Of a stretch of 64,000 bases of DNA, positions 36,115-44,875 are shown in pieces; position 1 is the first letter of the stretch, and every line of letters starts with the position of its first letter. The translations under genes and the position numbers were made by a program. This DNA is from Lachnotalea sp041821265 (lineage in GTDB: Bacteria; Bacillota; Clostridia; Lachnospirales; Lachnospiraceae): the NCBI GenBank assembly GCA_041821265.1, contig JBGUEQ010000013.1, positions 29,293-93,292 of the forward strand, read 5' to 3'. The notes beneath the pieces are model-generated. The model was not told where the DNA came from. It worked only from the letters and a program-made list of their open reading frames with translations, and searched no databases.

Positions 36115-36777
36115 ATGGCTAGAATTTTGGCAGTGGATGATGAAAATGCAATATTACTTATTATAAAGAGGGCATTAGAAAAAGAAGGACATCAAGTGAC
36201 AATATGTGAACATCCATCAAGTGTTCAAGAAATGAATCATTTGAACTATGATTTGATTTTACTAGATATTAGTATGCCCGAAATAGATGGATTCACACTA
36301 TGTAAGAAGATTAGGGAAAGGGTAGATTGTCCTATTATTTTCTTGACAGCGAAAACAATGGAAAACGACGTGATGAAAGGTCTTAGTCTGGGGGCAGATG
36401 ATTACATAATGAAGCCGTTTGGAATTGGTGAATTACGTGCAAGAGTTGAGGCACATTTAAGACGTGAGCATAGACAAAAGAAAAATATGTTTCATATTTC
36501 CGGGATAATATTTCAACTTTCAGTCAAAGAATTATGGATTGAAAAGAACAATATAGCGTTAACCAAAAGTGAATATGAAATTAGTGAATTTTTAGCATTA
36601 AATCATGGATTGGTTTTCTCGAAAGATAAAATTTATGAAGAAATATTTGGTTTTGATGGAGAAAGTGATAGTACGGCAGTGGTAGAACATATCAAGAATA
36701 TAAGAAAAAAATTAGCAGAATATAATATGAATCCCATTGAAACAGTATGGGGGATGGGCTATAAATGGGCAGATTAA
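36115..36777 (+). CDS. Response regulator for the peptide-resistance transporter
   Basis: OmpR family: receiver with AVDDENA, phosphoacceptor Asp in LILLDISMPEIDG and IMKPFGI, then a winged-helix domain ending METVWGMGYKW-like (IETVWGMGYKWAD). It resembles SpaR/CprR regulators next to LanFEG genes. ATG 36115 begins MARILAVDD; an in-frame TTG at 36091 is possible because no strong ribosome binding site precedes 36115. It overlaps the kinase gene by 13 bases. Confidence 0.9.
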   Translation: MARILAVDDENAILLIIKRALEKEGHQVTICEHPSSVQEMNHLNYDLILLDISMPEIDGFTLCKKIRERVDCPIIFLTAKTMENDVMKGLSLGADDYIMKPFGIGELRARVEAHLRREHRQKKNMFHISGIIFQLSVKELWIEKNNIALTKSEYEISEFLALNHGLVFSKDKIYEEIFGFDGESDSTAVVEHIKNIRKKLAEYNMNPIETVWGMGYKWAD

Positions 36778-38114
36778 AAAGTCAGGTTAAGGCGAGTCAT
36801 TTATTTACTAAATATATAGTTTTATTTTGTGCAGAAACCATTATGATAATGTTAATGTGTCTTATGATATTCAGTGTGTTAATGAGCAAAGGAATGATTT
36901 ATCCTGCTGATTACTATGAGAATTATATTAATGATCACAAGTTGGAAATTGAAACATCTAATAATATTTCAAAAATCATACCCCAAAACTGTGAATATGC
37001 AATTTATGAAAAAGATGGAACATTTATAGAAGGAACGATTGAAAATACAGATAGTAGCAAAGTTTGGGCGGGAATTCAAAATCAAACCTATATGATTGTT
37101 GGGATGCATTATGAAGTATTTCAAAGAGGAACACAACTATGTATTATACTTTATAAGTTACAAACTTTTTATTCTAATGTTTTCCTTCAAGATTTTCTGC
37201 CAAATCCAGAAATAGTAACAGGTATTATATTTGTTATTATATTTATTATTAATGTGCAAAGATTATCACATAAGTTTGGCAAAATACTATCCAATGAAAT
37301 GGATAATTTAAATGATGTAACGGGATATATAAAAGATGAAAATCTTGATTTTGATATAAAGCCCTCTAAAATAATTGAAATTAATAATGTACTTCATTCT
37401 TTGTTGAAATTAAAAGACAGCTTAAAAGATTCACTTGATAAACAGTGGAAACTAGAAAGTGCGCGGCGAGAACAAATAGCAGCGCTTGGACATGATTTGA
37501 AAACTCCACTTACTATTGTAAAGGGAAATATCGAATTATTAGATGAAACTAATTTAGATAAAGAACAAAAGGTGTTTGTACAAAGTTCTTTGAATAATAT
37601 TGTGGACATGCAGCTCTATATTCAAAAACTACTTGAGATAAATGCTACGAATAGAGAGATGCAATTGAATAGAGAAGAGATTAACACAGAAGATTTTTTT
37701 GGAGAAATACTATCTAATCTAGATCATATTGCAAGACATAAGAAGATTCATATTATTCAGGAAAATAAGCTAATTAAGATAAATGCAGATAAAGTTTTAT
37801 TAAAAAGAGCTATTGTAAATGTATTAGAAAATGCAATTGATTATTCAAAAGATAATAGTAAGATAATAGTAAAAGTGATTTCAAATCAAGACAATACTAG
37901 GATTGTTATAGAAGATTCAGGAGAGGGATTTATAGGGGAAGCACTTGAAATGGCAACAGAGCAATTTTATAGAAGTGATAAGAGTAGAAATTCGAAATTC
38001 CACCACGGTATGGGACTTTATATTGCTAAAAATATAATGAAGTTACATGAGGGTAATATAGTACTTGGTAGGTCAAAAGAACTAGGTGGAGCAAAAGTTG
38101 AACTTTGGTGGTGA
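36765..38114 (+). CDS. Sensor histidine kinase for the peptide-resistance transporter
   Basis: 449 residues with TM1 (about 16-38), an extracytoplasmic loop, TM2 (about 145-165), then the dimerisation box ALGHDLKTPLTIVKGNIELL typical of SpaK/CprK kinases. The ATPase domain has NVLENAIDYS, IEDSGEGF and HHGMGLYIAKNIM. The loop of about 100 residues could sense a peptide. It is translationally coupled to the regulator. Confidence 0.9.
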   Translation: MGRLKSQVKASHLFTKYIVLFCAETIMIMLMCLMIFSVLMSKGMIYPADYYENYINDHKLEIETSNNISKIIPQNCEYAIYEKDGTFIEGTIENTDSSKVWAGIQNQTYMIVGMHYEVFQRGTQLCIILYKLQTFYSNVFLQDFLPNPEIVTGIIFVIIFIINVQRLSHKFGKILSNEMDNLNDVTGYIKDENLDFDIKPSKIIEINNVLHSLLKLKDSLKDSLDKQWKLESARREQIAALGHDLKTPLTIVKGNIELLDETNLDKEQKVFVQSSLNNIVDMQLYIQKLLEINATNREMQLNREEINTEDFFGEILSNLDHIARHKKIHIIQENKLIKINADKVLLKRAIVNVLENAIDYSKDNSKIIVKVISNQDNTRIVIEDSGEGFIGEALEMATEQFYRSDKSRNSKFHHGMGLYIAKNIMKLHEGNIVLGRSKELGGAKVELWW

Positions 38115-38122
38115 CATATTTA

Positions 38123-38168
38123 TTTCAGTAGGAGTTCAAGCTCCTACTGAAACAGCAACGTAGTTGCT
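38123..38168 (+). terminator. Two consecutive hairpins after the kinase gene
   Basis: TTTCAGTAGGAG with CTCCTACTGAAA (12-bp stem, 6-nt loop) is followed by AGCAAC-GTA-GTTGCT. No T tract follows, so termination efficiency is doubtful. The rest of the 303-base gap (to 38417) shows nothing recognisable. Confidence 0.55.
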
Positions 38169-38417
38169 AATAGGATACAAAGCGGATTATGAGTATCCAA
38201 TTTGACCCTTAATCGACTTGTTTTATTTAGGAGGAAAGCTATGATATAACAAAATAGCATTAAATAATACAATAAAATACAAATAATAAAGAAATATGTT
38301 TGATAATAAAGAAAAAAACTGAATATTGATAGATAATATCAGGGAATAATTTAAAGGTTGCAAAAATATAAGTTTGGAGTTATTATGTTTTGTAAAAGAA
38401 GAGAAGGAGGAGATATT

Positions 38418-38945
38418 ATGGCAGCAACATCAGTTGATAAGAAACAAATAGTAACATCTAAACCAGCAAAGTTAGAACAAATTACAGCAGATAAAACGGT
38501 AGAAGATGAATTAGTGATAAACAATTCATCTTCTACAAAACAACCAATCGAAGAAGTGGTTGAGAAGGAAGATATTGTAAAAGAAACCGAAGATAAAAAG
38601 TTACCCGACAAAAATAGTGAGGTAAAAAAAGAACCTGCGAAGAAAACAACTAAGAAAAAGCCAATTAGTGAAATAATTACGACCGCAAAAAAAACGTCAG
38701 ATAAAAAAACGCCAACCAAACCATCCATGACAGAAGAAGCAAATGTTAAAACTTCCTTAGTTTTGCAATATCAGTCAATTGAGGTGAGTGAGGATGTATT
38801 GGTTAAGAAAGTAAAAGATGCTTGGGCCAAAACTCATAAAAAATCAGCGAGCGGTATTAAAAGCATCGAGTTATATATTAAGCCAGAAGAGTATTCAGCA
38901 TACTACGTTATTAATAATAGTGTAAAAGGTAGAGTGGATTTGTAA
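38418..38945 (+). CDS. DUF6465-type protein with Lys/Glu/Thr-rich N-terminus
   Basis: 175 residues. The first 105 are low complexity and highly charged (KKEPAKKTTKKKP and similar). The C-terminal 65 residues form a compact domain: LVLQYQSIEVSEDVLVKKVK, then IKSIELYIKPEEYSAYYVIN. I recognise this as the small domain common in Clostridia now called DUF6465. GGAGGAG sets the start at 38418. Function unknown; the basic repeat-like N-terminus could bind nucleic acid or polyanions. Confidence 0.75.
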   Translation: MAATSVDKKQIVTSKPAKLEQITADKTVEDELVINNSSSTKQPIEEVVEKEDIVKETEDKKLPDKNSEVKKEPAKKTTKKKPISEIITTAKKTSDKKTPTKPSMTEEANVKTSLVLQYQSIEVSEDVLVKKVKDAWAKTHKKSASGIKSIELYIKPEEYSAYYVINNSVKGRVDL

Positions 38946-38974
38946 TAGAAAAGTAGATTTCTATGTGATATAAT

Positions 38975-39007
38975 AAGACTGTCAATTTATGGTGACAGTC
39001 TTTTTAT
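38975..39007 (+). terminator. Terminator after the DUF6465 gene
   Basis: AAGACTGTCA and TGACAGTCTT form a perfect stem with an 8-nt loop, followed by TTTTT. Confidence 0.9.
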
Positions 39008-39147
39008 ATTTAATAGGGAAGTTCCTACGAACCACCGTATTAAATAAAAGGCACTACGTGACAAGAAGATGCGTATCTTGTGGAGAAGAAGTTTATTGCT
39101 ACGCAATTCACTCGGGCGAGACAGCGTCTGCAAGCAGACACTTTGTT
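39007..39147 (+). repeat. Family A structured repeat, full copy
   Basis: Ordered hairpins: TTTAATAGGGAAG... with ...TATTAAA, CACTACGTG, AAGATGCGTATCTT, and GTCTGCAAGCAGAC. The unpaired core TTTATTGCTACGCAATTCAC followed by TCGGGCG is shared with the copies at 19312 and 62829. It lies just upstream of the nucleoside phosphorylase/cobalamin operon. Confidence 0.85.
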
Positions 39148-39203
39148 TTGTAAGAACGTTTAGCTTTTGAGACTAATAAAATTATTATATATGGAGGAAG
39201 ATT

Positions 39204-40040
39204 ATGAACGCAGAATATTTAAAATTACAAAAATGTTATGAAAGTATAAAAAAGAAAATAGATTTCAAACCAAAGGTAGCGCTTGTATTAGGATCGGGAC
39301 TAGGTGATTATGCGGAATCTATTAAAATAGAAGCTACACTTGATTATCACGATATTGAAGGATTTCCAGTATCGACAGTTCCAGGACATAAAGGAAGATT
39401 TATCTTTGGTTATGTAGAAGATGTTCCAGTAGTAATTATGCAAGGACGTGTTCATTATTATGAAGGATATCCAATGTCCGACGTTGTGTTACCAACAAGA
39501 CTGATGAAATTAATGGGAGCAGAAATATTATTCTTAACGAATGCAGCTGGTGGTGTTAACTATGAGTTTAGTGCTGGTGACTTTATGTTGATCAACGACC
39601 ATATCTCTACCTTTATACCATCTCCATTAATGGGTGAAAATATGGACGAGCTTGGAACTCGTTTTCCAGACATGAGCGCTGTGTATGATTCAGAATTAAG
39701 AGATATTATCAAGTCCAGTGCAAAAGAGCTTGATATACCGTTACAAGAAGGTGTTTATATTCAGCTTACGGGACCAAATTATGAGAGCCCAGCAGAGATT
39801 CGGATGTGTCGTACACTTGGTGGTGATGCCGTTGGTATGAGTACCGCGTGTGAGGCAGTTGCGGCAAATCATATGAAGATGAAAATATGTGGGATTTCAT
39901 GTATTTCTAATCTTGCGTGTGGGATGTCAGATGCACCATTAGATCATAAAGAAGTTCAAGAAGTTGCAGATAGAGTTGCTCCATTATTTAAGCAATTAGT
40001 AACTGCTTCGATTATTAATATGAGTAAAACAATTGCTTAG
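39204..40040 (+). CDS. Purine nucleoside phosphorylase (trimeric type)
   Basis: Phosphorolysis of purine ribo- and deoxyribonucleosides to base and sugar-1-phosphate. Signatures: LVLGSGLGDYAE (phosphate loop), VPGHKGRFIFG, GRVHYYEGYPM, LTNAAGGVN, GPNYESPAEIRM and GMSTACEAVAANH. The 278-residue length fits the PunA/human-type class. GGAGGAAGATT precedes ATG. It heads the unit that continues through cdd into cbiD. Confidence 0.95.
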   Translation: MNAEYLKLQKCYESIKKKIDFKPKVALVLGSGLGDYAESIKIEATLDYHDIEGFPVSTVPGHKGRFIFGYVEDVPVVIMQGRVHYYEGYPMSDVVLPTRLMKLMGAEILFLTNAAGGVNYEFSAGDFMLINDHISTFIPSPLMGENMDELGTRFPDMSAVYDSELRDIIKSSAKELDIPLQEGVYIQLTGPNYESPAEIRMCRTLGGDAVGMSTACEAVAANHMKMKICGISCISNLACGMSDAPLDHKEVQEVADRVAPLFKQLVTASIINMSKTIA

Positions 40041-40054
40041 CAAGGGAGATACAA

Positions 40055-40483
40055 ATGAATAAAAAGGATCTTATTAGAGAAGCTTTTCTTGCAAGGGAGA
40101 AATCTTATTCACCTTATTCAAATTTTAGTGTAGGGGCAGCACTTCTTGCTTCCAATGGAACGGTTTATGGAGGTTGTAATATTGAAAATGCCTCTTACAC
40201 ACCAACGAACTGTGCAGAGCGAACCGCTTTTTTTAAAGCGATAAGTGAAGGTGTAACCACATTTGACTCAATCGTAATTGTGGGGGGGAAAAAGGGAAAA
40301 GTGGTTTCCTACTGTGCGCCATGTGGTGTATGTAGACAAGTTATGATGGAATTTTGTGATCCTAAGAAATTCAAGATTATTCTTGCTAAATCCGAAGAGG
40401 AGTATAAGGAGTTTACATTGGAAGAAATGCTGCCATTAGGGTTTGGACCAGGGGAGTTATTAGATGAAAGCACAAAGCAGTGA
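40055..40483 (+). CDS. cdd: Cytidine deaminase
   Basis: Deaminates cytidine and deoxycytidine. Zinc site motifs CAERTAFFKA (Cys, catalytic Glu) and CAPCGVCRQVM are intact, with SPYSNFSVGAALL and GCNIENASY binding substrate. 142 residues. The last 20 bases overlap cbiD in another frame, so nucleoside salvage and corrin synthesis are translationally coupled here, which is unusual. Confidence 0.96.
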   Translation: MNKKDLIREAFLAREKSYSPYSNFSVGAALLASNGTVYGGCNIENASYTPTNCAERTAFFKAISEGVTTFDSIVIVGGKKGKVVSYCAPCGVCRQVMMEFCDPKKFKIILAKSEEEYKEFTLEEMLPLGFGPGELLDESTKQ

Positions 40484-41624
40484 TCGTATGGAGAATGGCT
40501 ATACATTTAAGAATAATAAAAAGTTGCGATATGGATATACGACAGGTTCTTGTGCAGCAGCTGCTTCTAAAGCAGCTGCTATCATGCTTTTTAGAAAGTG
40601 CGATATAAGTAAAATATCAATTCTGACGCCAAAAGGGATTTCACTTGAGTTAGAGGTGCTAGATATTGCAAGCGGAAGTAATTTTGTAAGCTGTGCAATT
40701 AAAAAGGACAGTGGTGATGACCCTGATGTGACCAATGGTATTCTAGTGTATGCAAAAATTAGTAAAACAGATGGCAAGGACATAGAGATAGACGGTGGAA
40801 TAGGTGTAGGTAGAGTAACAAAGCCAGGATTAGAACAACCAGTGAACAGTGCGGCAATTAATCGAGTTCCAAGGCAGATGATATATGATGAAGTAATCAA
40901 TATATGTAATGAGTTTGACTATCAAAAAGGAATGCGAGTGGAAATAAGTATACCCGAGGGAATTGAGATAGCAAAGAAAACGTTTAACCCAAGACTAGGT
41001 ATTAAGGATGGAATTTCAGTACTTGGCACAAGTGGAATTGTTGAACCAATGAGTGAAGCAGCATTGATTGACAGTATCAAAGTAGAAATGAAGATGTTAA
41101 AAGCGTCAGGCAAGGAAAATCTTTTAGTGACGCTAGGTAATTACGGAGAAAATTTCAGTATCAATGAATTAAATATAGATATAAACGACAGTTTGAAATG
41201 TAGTAATTTTATAGGAGAAACAATCGATTATGCTGTGGAGCTTGAATTTAAAAGTGTTTTATTTATAGGTCATATTGGAAAGCTTGTAAAAACGGCAGGT
41301 GGTATTATGAACACGCACTCCAGAAATGCGGACGCTAGAATGGATATTCTGGTAGCAGCAGCTATTTTAGGTGGCATTTCGTTAGAAGGTGCAAGACAGG
41401 TGCTAAATTGCATTACTACAGATGAGGCGATTGCTACATTAATGGAAGAAAGAATACTGGATTTGACGATGCAAATATTGGTAGATAAAATGCAGTTTTA
41501 TATGAGTAAACGAGCCTATGATAAGATTAATATAGAAATAGTTACATTTTCCAATGAGTTTGGTTTGCTTGGAAAAACAAAGCAAGCAGACGAATTAGGA
41601 ATGTGTTTTAAGAGAAAGGAATAG
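40464..41624 (+). CDS. cbiD: Cobalt-precorrin-5B C1-methyltransferase
   Basis: Anaerobic cobalamin pathway, C1 methylation. Identified by LRYGYTTGSCAAAASKAA, GGIGVGRVTKPGL, LGTSGIVEPMSEAA and GHIGKLVKTAGGIMNTHS. 386 residues. Start ATG 40464 lies inside cdd behind GGGGAGTTATTAG. First of an uninterrupted set of corrin genes. Confidence 0.96.
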   Translation: MKAQSSDRMENGYTFKNNKKLRYGYTTGSCAAAASKAAAIMLFRKCDISKISILTPKGISLELEVLDIASGSNFVSCAIKKDSGDDPDVTNGILVYAKISKTDGKDIEIDGGIGVGRVTKPGLEQPVNSAAINRVPRQMIYDEVINICNEFDYQKGMRVEISIPEGIEIAKKTFNPRLGIKDGISVLGTSGIVEPMSEAALIDSIKVEMKMLKASGKENLLVTLGNYGENFSINELNIDINDSLKCSNFIGETIDYAVELEFKSVLFIGHIGKLVKTAGGIMNTHSRNADARMDILVAAAILGGISLEGARQVLNCITTDEAIATLMEERILDLTMQILVDKMQFYMSKRAYDKINIEIVTFSNEFGLLGKTKQADELGMCFKRKE

Positions 41625-41626
41625 CG

Positions 41627-42313
41627 ATGGCGGGAATATTATATGGAGTAGGAGTTGGACCAGGAGATCCAGAACTTCTTACTTTAAAAGCGGTAAGAAT
41701 AATAACGGAAAGTGATATAATTATTGTGCCAGGTGAACAAGCACAAGACAGTGTAGCATATAAGATTGCATCAAACGCAGTGGATTTGTCAGTGAAAGAA
41801 GTAGTAGCAGTTTCCATGCCAATGACAAAAAATGAAAATCTATTAGAAAGATCGCATCAGGATGCGGCAAATCAAGTACTAGAATATATGAATCAGGGTA
41901 AACAGGTAGCTTTTCTTACGCTTGGTGATCCAACGGTATATTCCACCTATGTGTATATACATAAGAGAATATTAGAAACAGGAGCGAAGGCAGTAATTGT
42001 CAGTGGAATACCATCTTTTTGCGCGGCAGCGGCATTAGTAAATGATAGTTTGGTAGAAAAGTCAGAACCTCTTCATATTATTCCGGCATCTTATGGGATT
42101 GAAGAAGCACTGAAATTATCTGGAACTAAGGTTTTGATGAAAGCTGGTAAGAAAATTGCGACGGTAAAACAAATACTCAAAGATAATAATTTGCAAGCGG
42201 TTATGGTTGAAAACTGTGGAATGGAAAATGAAAAAGTATATGTAGGAACTGATCATATAAATGAAAATGCAGGATATTATTCATTAATTATTGTAAAGGA
42301 TAAAAAACTATAA
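41627..42313 (+). CDS. cbiL: Cobalt-precorrin-2 C20-methyltransferase
   Basis: SAM-dependent tetrapyrrole methylase fold with LYGVGVGPGDPELLTLKAVR, the FLTLGDPTVYSTYVYIHKRI segment typical of CbiL/CobI, and GIPSFCAAAA. 228 residues. Separated from cbiD by two bases. Confidence 0.94.
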   Translation: MAGILYGVGVGPGDPELLTLKAVRIITESDIIIVPGEQAQDSVAYKIASNAVDLSVKEVVAVSMPMTKNENLLERSHQDAANQVLEYMNQGKQVAFLTLGDPTVYSTYVYIHKRILETGAKAVIVSGIPSFCAAAALVNDSLVEKSEPLHIIPASYGIEEALKLSGTKVLMKAGKKIATVKQILKDNNLQAVMVENCGMENEKVYVGTDHINENAGYYSLIIVKDKKL

Positions 42314-42334
42314 AATTTGTGACAGGAGGATGAA

Positions 42335-43087
42335 ATGGTACATTTCGTAGGCGCAGGATCAGGTGCAGTAGATTTAATAACAGTAAGAGGGCAAAGATTA
42401 ATTCGTGAAGCAGACGTTATTATTTATGCAGGCTCTTTGGTAAACAAAGAATTATTAGACGATAAAAATGAAGCTTGTGCGGTTTATAATAGTGCAACTA
42501 TGACATTGGAACAAGTGATAGACGTAATGAAGAAAGCAGAGAAAGCTGGATTTACTACGGTAAGACTTCATACAGGAGATCCTTGTATTTATGGAGCAAT
42601 AAGAGAACAAATGGATATATTAGATCAGTGTGATATCGAATATGATTATTGCCCTGGGGTTAGTTCGTTTTGTGGTGCGGCGTCAGCACTTAATCTGGAA
42701 TACACATTGCCAGATGTATCGCAAACGACCATTATAACAAGGATGGCAGGTCGCACTAGTGTACCAGAGAAGGAAAGTATTGAGTTATTAGCAGCTCATC
42801 AGGCTACCATGGTAATTTTCTTAAGTACAGGAATGTTAGAAGAATTGACAAAACAATTAATTTTGGGTGGATATAAAGAAGAGACGCCGGCAGCAATTGT
42901 TTATAAAGCAACTTGGCCAGATGAAGAGAAATTTGTGTGTACAGTTAAGACACTTGCTAGAACAGCAAGGGATAATAATATAACTAAAACGGCATTGATT
43001 ATAGTAGGTGATGTCATTGACGCAGAATATAGACGTTCGGACTTATATAATCCAAGCTTTGAAACAGAATTTCGTAAAGCAGACTAG
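42335..43087 (+). CDS. cbiF: Cobalt-precorrin-4 C11-methyltransferase
   Basis: Tetrapyrrole methylase with VHFVGAGSGAVDLITVRGQR, YAGSLVN, LHTGDPCIYGAIREQMD, the characteristic PGVSSFCGAASALNLEYTLP and TRMAGRT. 250 residues, preceded by CAGGAGGATGAA. Confidence 0.96.
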   Translation: MVHFVGAGSGAVDLITVRGQRLIREADVIIYAGSLVNKELLDDKNEACAVYNSATMTLEQVIDVMKKAEKAGFTTVRLHTGDPCIYGAIREQMDILDQCDIEYDYCPGVSSFCGAASALNLEYTLPDVSQTTIITRMAGRTSVPEKESIELLAAHQATMVIFLSTGMLEELTKQLILGGYKEETPAAIVYKATWPDEEKFVCTVKTLARTARDNNITKTALIIVGDVIDAEYRRSDLYNPSFETEFRKAD

Positions 43088-43101
43088 GAAATGGTGATGG
43101 C

Positions 43102-44151
43102 ATGAATTTAGCTATAATTTCATTTACAAAGGCAGGAAGTATACTGAATGCCAAAATAGAAGAACTACTTGAGGAAAAACACCGCTGTACCTCATATTAT
43201 AAAGGGAGACAGGATGAAAGTGTTTCGATTTTGGAAGTAACAATTTCATTAAATGAGTGGTGCAAGAATATTTTTAAAGTTGTTGATGGAATTATATTTA
43301 TAGGAGCCTGTGGAATTGCAGTACGAACGATTGCTCCATTTATAGAGGATAAAACCAAGGATCCATTGGTTATCGTGATTGATGAAAAAGCACAATTTGT
43401 TATTTCACTTTTATCAGGGCATATTGGTAGAGGAAATGAATTGACATGGATACTAAGTGATTTGTTAAAAGCGACCCCAGTCATTACGACTGCAACCGAT
43501 ATTAATCATAAATTTGCAGTTGATGTATTTGCCAATAAACAAAATCTACATATTGCAGATATGAAAATGGCAAAAGAAATATCGGCAAGTATTTTAGAGG
43601 GTAAGCAAATTGGAATAGTGAGTCAAATCTCATTAAATGGATGTTTGCCAGAAGCTCTTATAGATATGGAATTTGATCCTATAGATACAGATATTGGTAT
43701 TTGCATTTCAATTTCTGAAGATGAGAGACCATTTTTACACACGCTTTGTTTAATACCAAGAATTGTTTCAATCGGTGTTGGATGCAAGAAGGGGACGGAC
43801 GTTGAGAAATTCGAGAAATATATAAGGGATACATTAAAGGATAATCAAATATCAATACATGCCATTAAAAATCTTGCAAGTATTGATTTGAAAGCCGAAG
43901 AACCATGTATATTGGCCTTTGCACAACAATGTCACTTGGATTTTATTACCTATTCAGCGAATCAACTAAAGAAATTGCCTGGAAGCTTTAAAGAATCTGA
44001 ATTTGTAAAAAGTATTACTGGAGTTGGAAATGTATGCGAACGATCTGCCATTATGGGAAGTAATAACGGCATCTTAATTTTGGAAAAACAATCCTTCGAT
44101 GGAATGACGATTGCAATTGCAAAAGAAATGAGAGGAATTAATTTTGAATAA
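43102..44151 (+). CDS. cbiG: Cobalt-precorrin-5A hydrolase
   Basis: Opens the delta-lactone ring and releases acetaldehyde in the anaerobic pathway. N-terminal segment has FIGACGIAVRTIAPFIEDKT and DPLVIVIDE; then FVISLLSGHIGRGNELT; the C-terminal domain has SIGVGCKKGTDVEK and GVGNVCERSAIM. 349 residues, overlapping cbiH by 8 bases. Confidence 0.95.
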   Translation: MNLAIISFTKAGSILNAKIEELLEEKHRCTSYYKGRQDESVSILEVTISLNEWCKNIFKVVDGIIFIGACGIAVRTIAPFIEDKTKDPLVIVIDEKAQFVISLLSGHIGRGNELTWILSDLLKATPVITTATDINHKFAVDVFANKQNLHIADMKMAKEISASILEGKQIGIVSQISLNGCLPEALIDMEFDPIDTDIGICISISEDERPFLHTLCLIPRIVSIGVGCKKGTDVEKFEKYIRDTLKDNQISIHAIKNLASIDLKAEEPCILAFAQQCHLDFITYSANQLKKLPGSFKESEFVKSITGVGNVCERSAIMGSNNGILILEKQSFDGMTIAIAKEMRGINFE

Positions 44152-44875
44152 ATTATATGTAGTGGGTATTGGACCAGGAGATTATGAACAAATGACAATC
44201 AAAGCTTTCAAAGCGCTAGAAAGCAGTGATATTATAGTGGGTTATACGGTTTATGTTGATCTTGTCAAAGAACATTTCTCAGAGAAAATATTTTTGACAA
44301 CACCAATGAAGCAAGAAGTGAAACGATGCGAACTTGCGTTTGAAAAGGCATCACAGGGAAATACAACAGCTATGATTTGCAGTGGAGATGCTGGAGTTTA
44401 TGGAATGTCTGGGTTGATTTTAGAAATAGGAGCTAGATATCCAGCAGTTGAAGTGGAAATGATTAGTGGTGTTACCGCCGCATTGTCAGGTGCTAGTTTA
44501 CTTGGTGCACCTTTGATTCACGATTTCGCAGTGATTAGTTTAAGTGATTTATTGACGCCGATGGAGAAGATTGAAAAGAGATTAGAATGTGCAGCGCAAG
44601 CGGATTTTGTAATCTGTTTATATAATCCATCGAGTAAGAAACGTTTTGATTACCTAGAAAAAGCATGTGATATTGTACTTAAATACGCAACCATGCAAAC
44701 CGTATGCGGATACGTTCAAAACATTGGGCGAGATGGTGAGTGTGCAACCGTGCTCACGTTAGAAGAACTTAGAAACAGTAAGGTAGATATGTTTACTACG
44801 GTTTTTATTGGTAATTCACAAACTCAAATAATAAATGGCAAGATGGTCACACCAAGAGGATATAGAAATGTGTAA
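44144..44875 (+). CDS. cbiH: Cobalt-precorrin-3B C17-methyltransferase
   Basis: Tetrapyrrole methylase with LYVVGIGPGDYEQMTIKAFK, CSGDAGVYGMSGLILEIG, SGVTAALSGASLLGAPLIHD and LYNPSSKKR. The start is TTG at 44144: the preceding AGAGGAATTAATT is well placed and no in-frame ATG lies nearby. It overlaps cbiG upstream and the cbiJET fusion downstream by 8 bases. Confidence 0.95.
   Translation: MNKLYVVGIGPGDYEQMTIKAFKALESSDIIVGYTVYVDLVKEHFSEKIFLTTPMKQEVKRCELAFEKASQGNTTAMICSGDAGVYGMSGLILEIGARYPAVEVEMISGVTAALSGASLLGAPLIHDFAVISLSDLLTPMEKIEKRLECAAQADFVICLYNPSSKKRFDYLEKACDIVLKYATMQTVCGYVQNIGRDGECATVLTLEELRNSKVDMFTTVFIGNSQTQIINGKMVTPRGYRNV

Noticed and set aside
38946..39203. Possible cobalamin riboswitch upstream of the nucleoside/cobalamin unit
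   Set aside because: No B12-box-like sequence was found by eye; the structured sequence present is the family A repeat, which also occurs upstream of unrelated genes.
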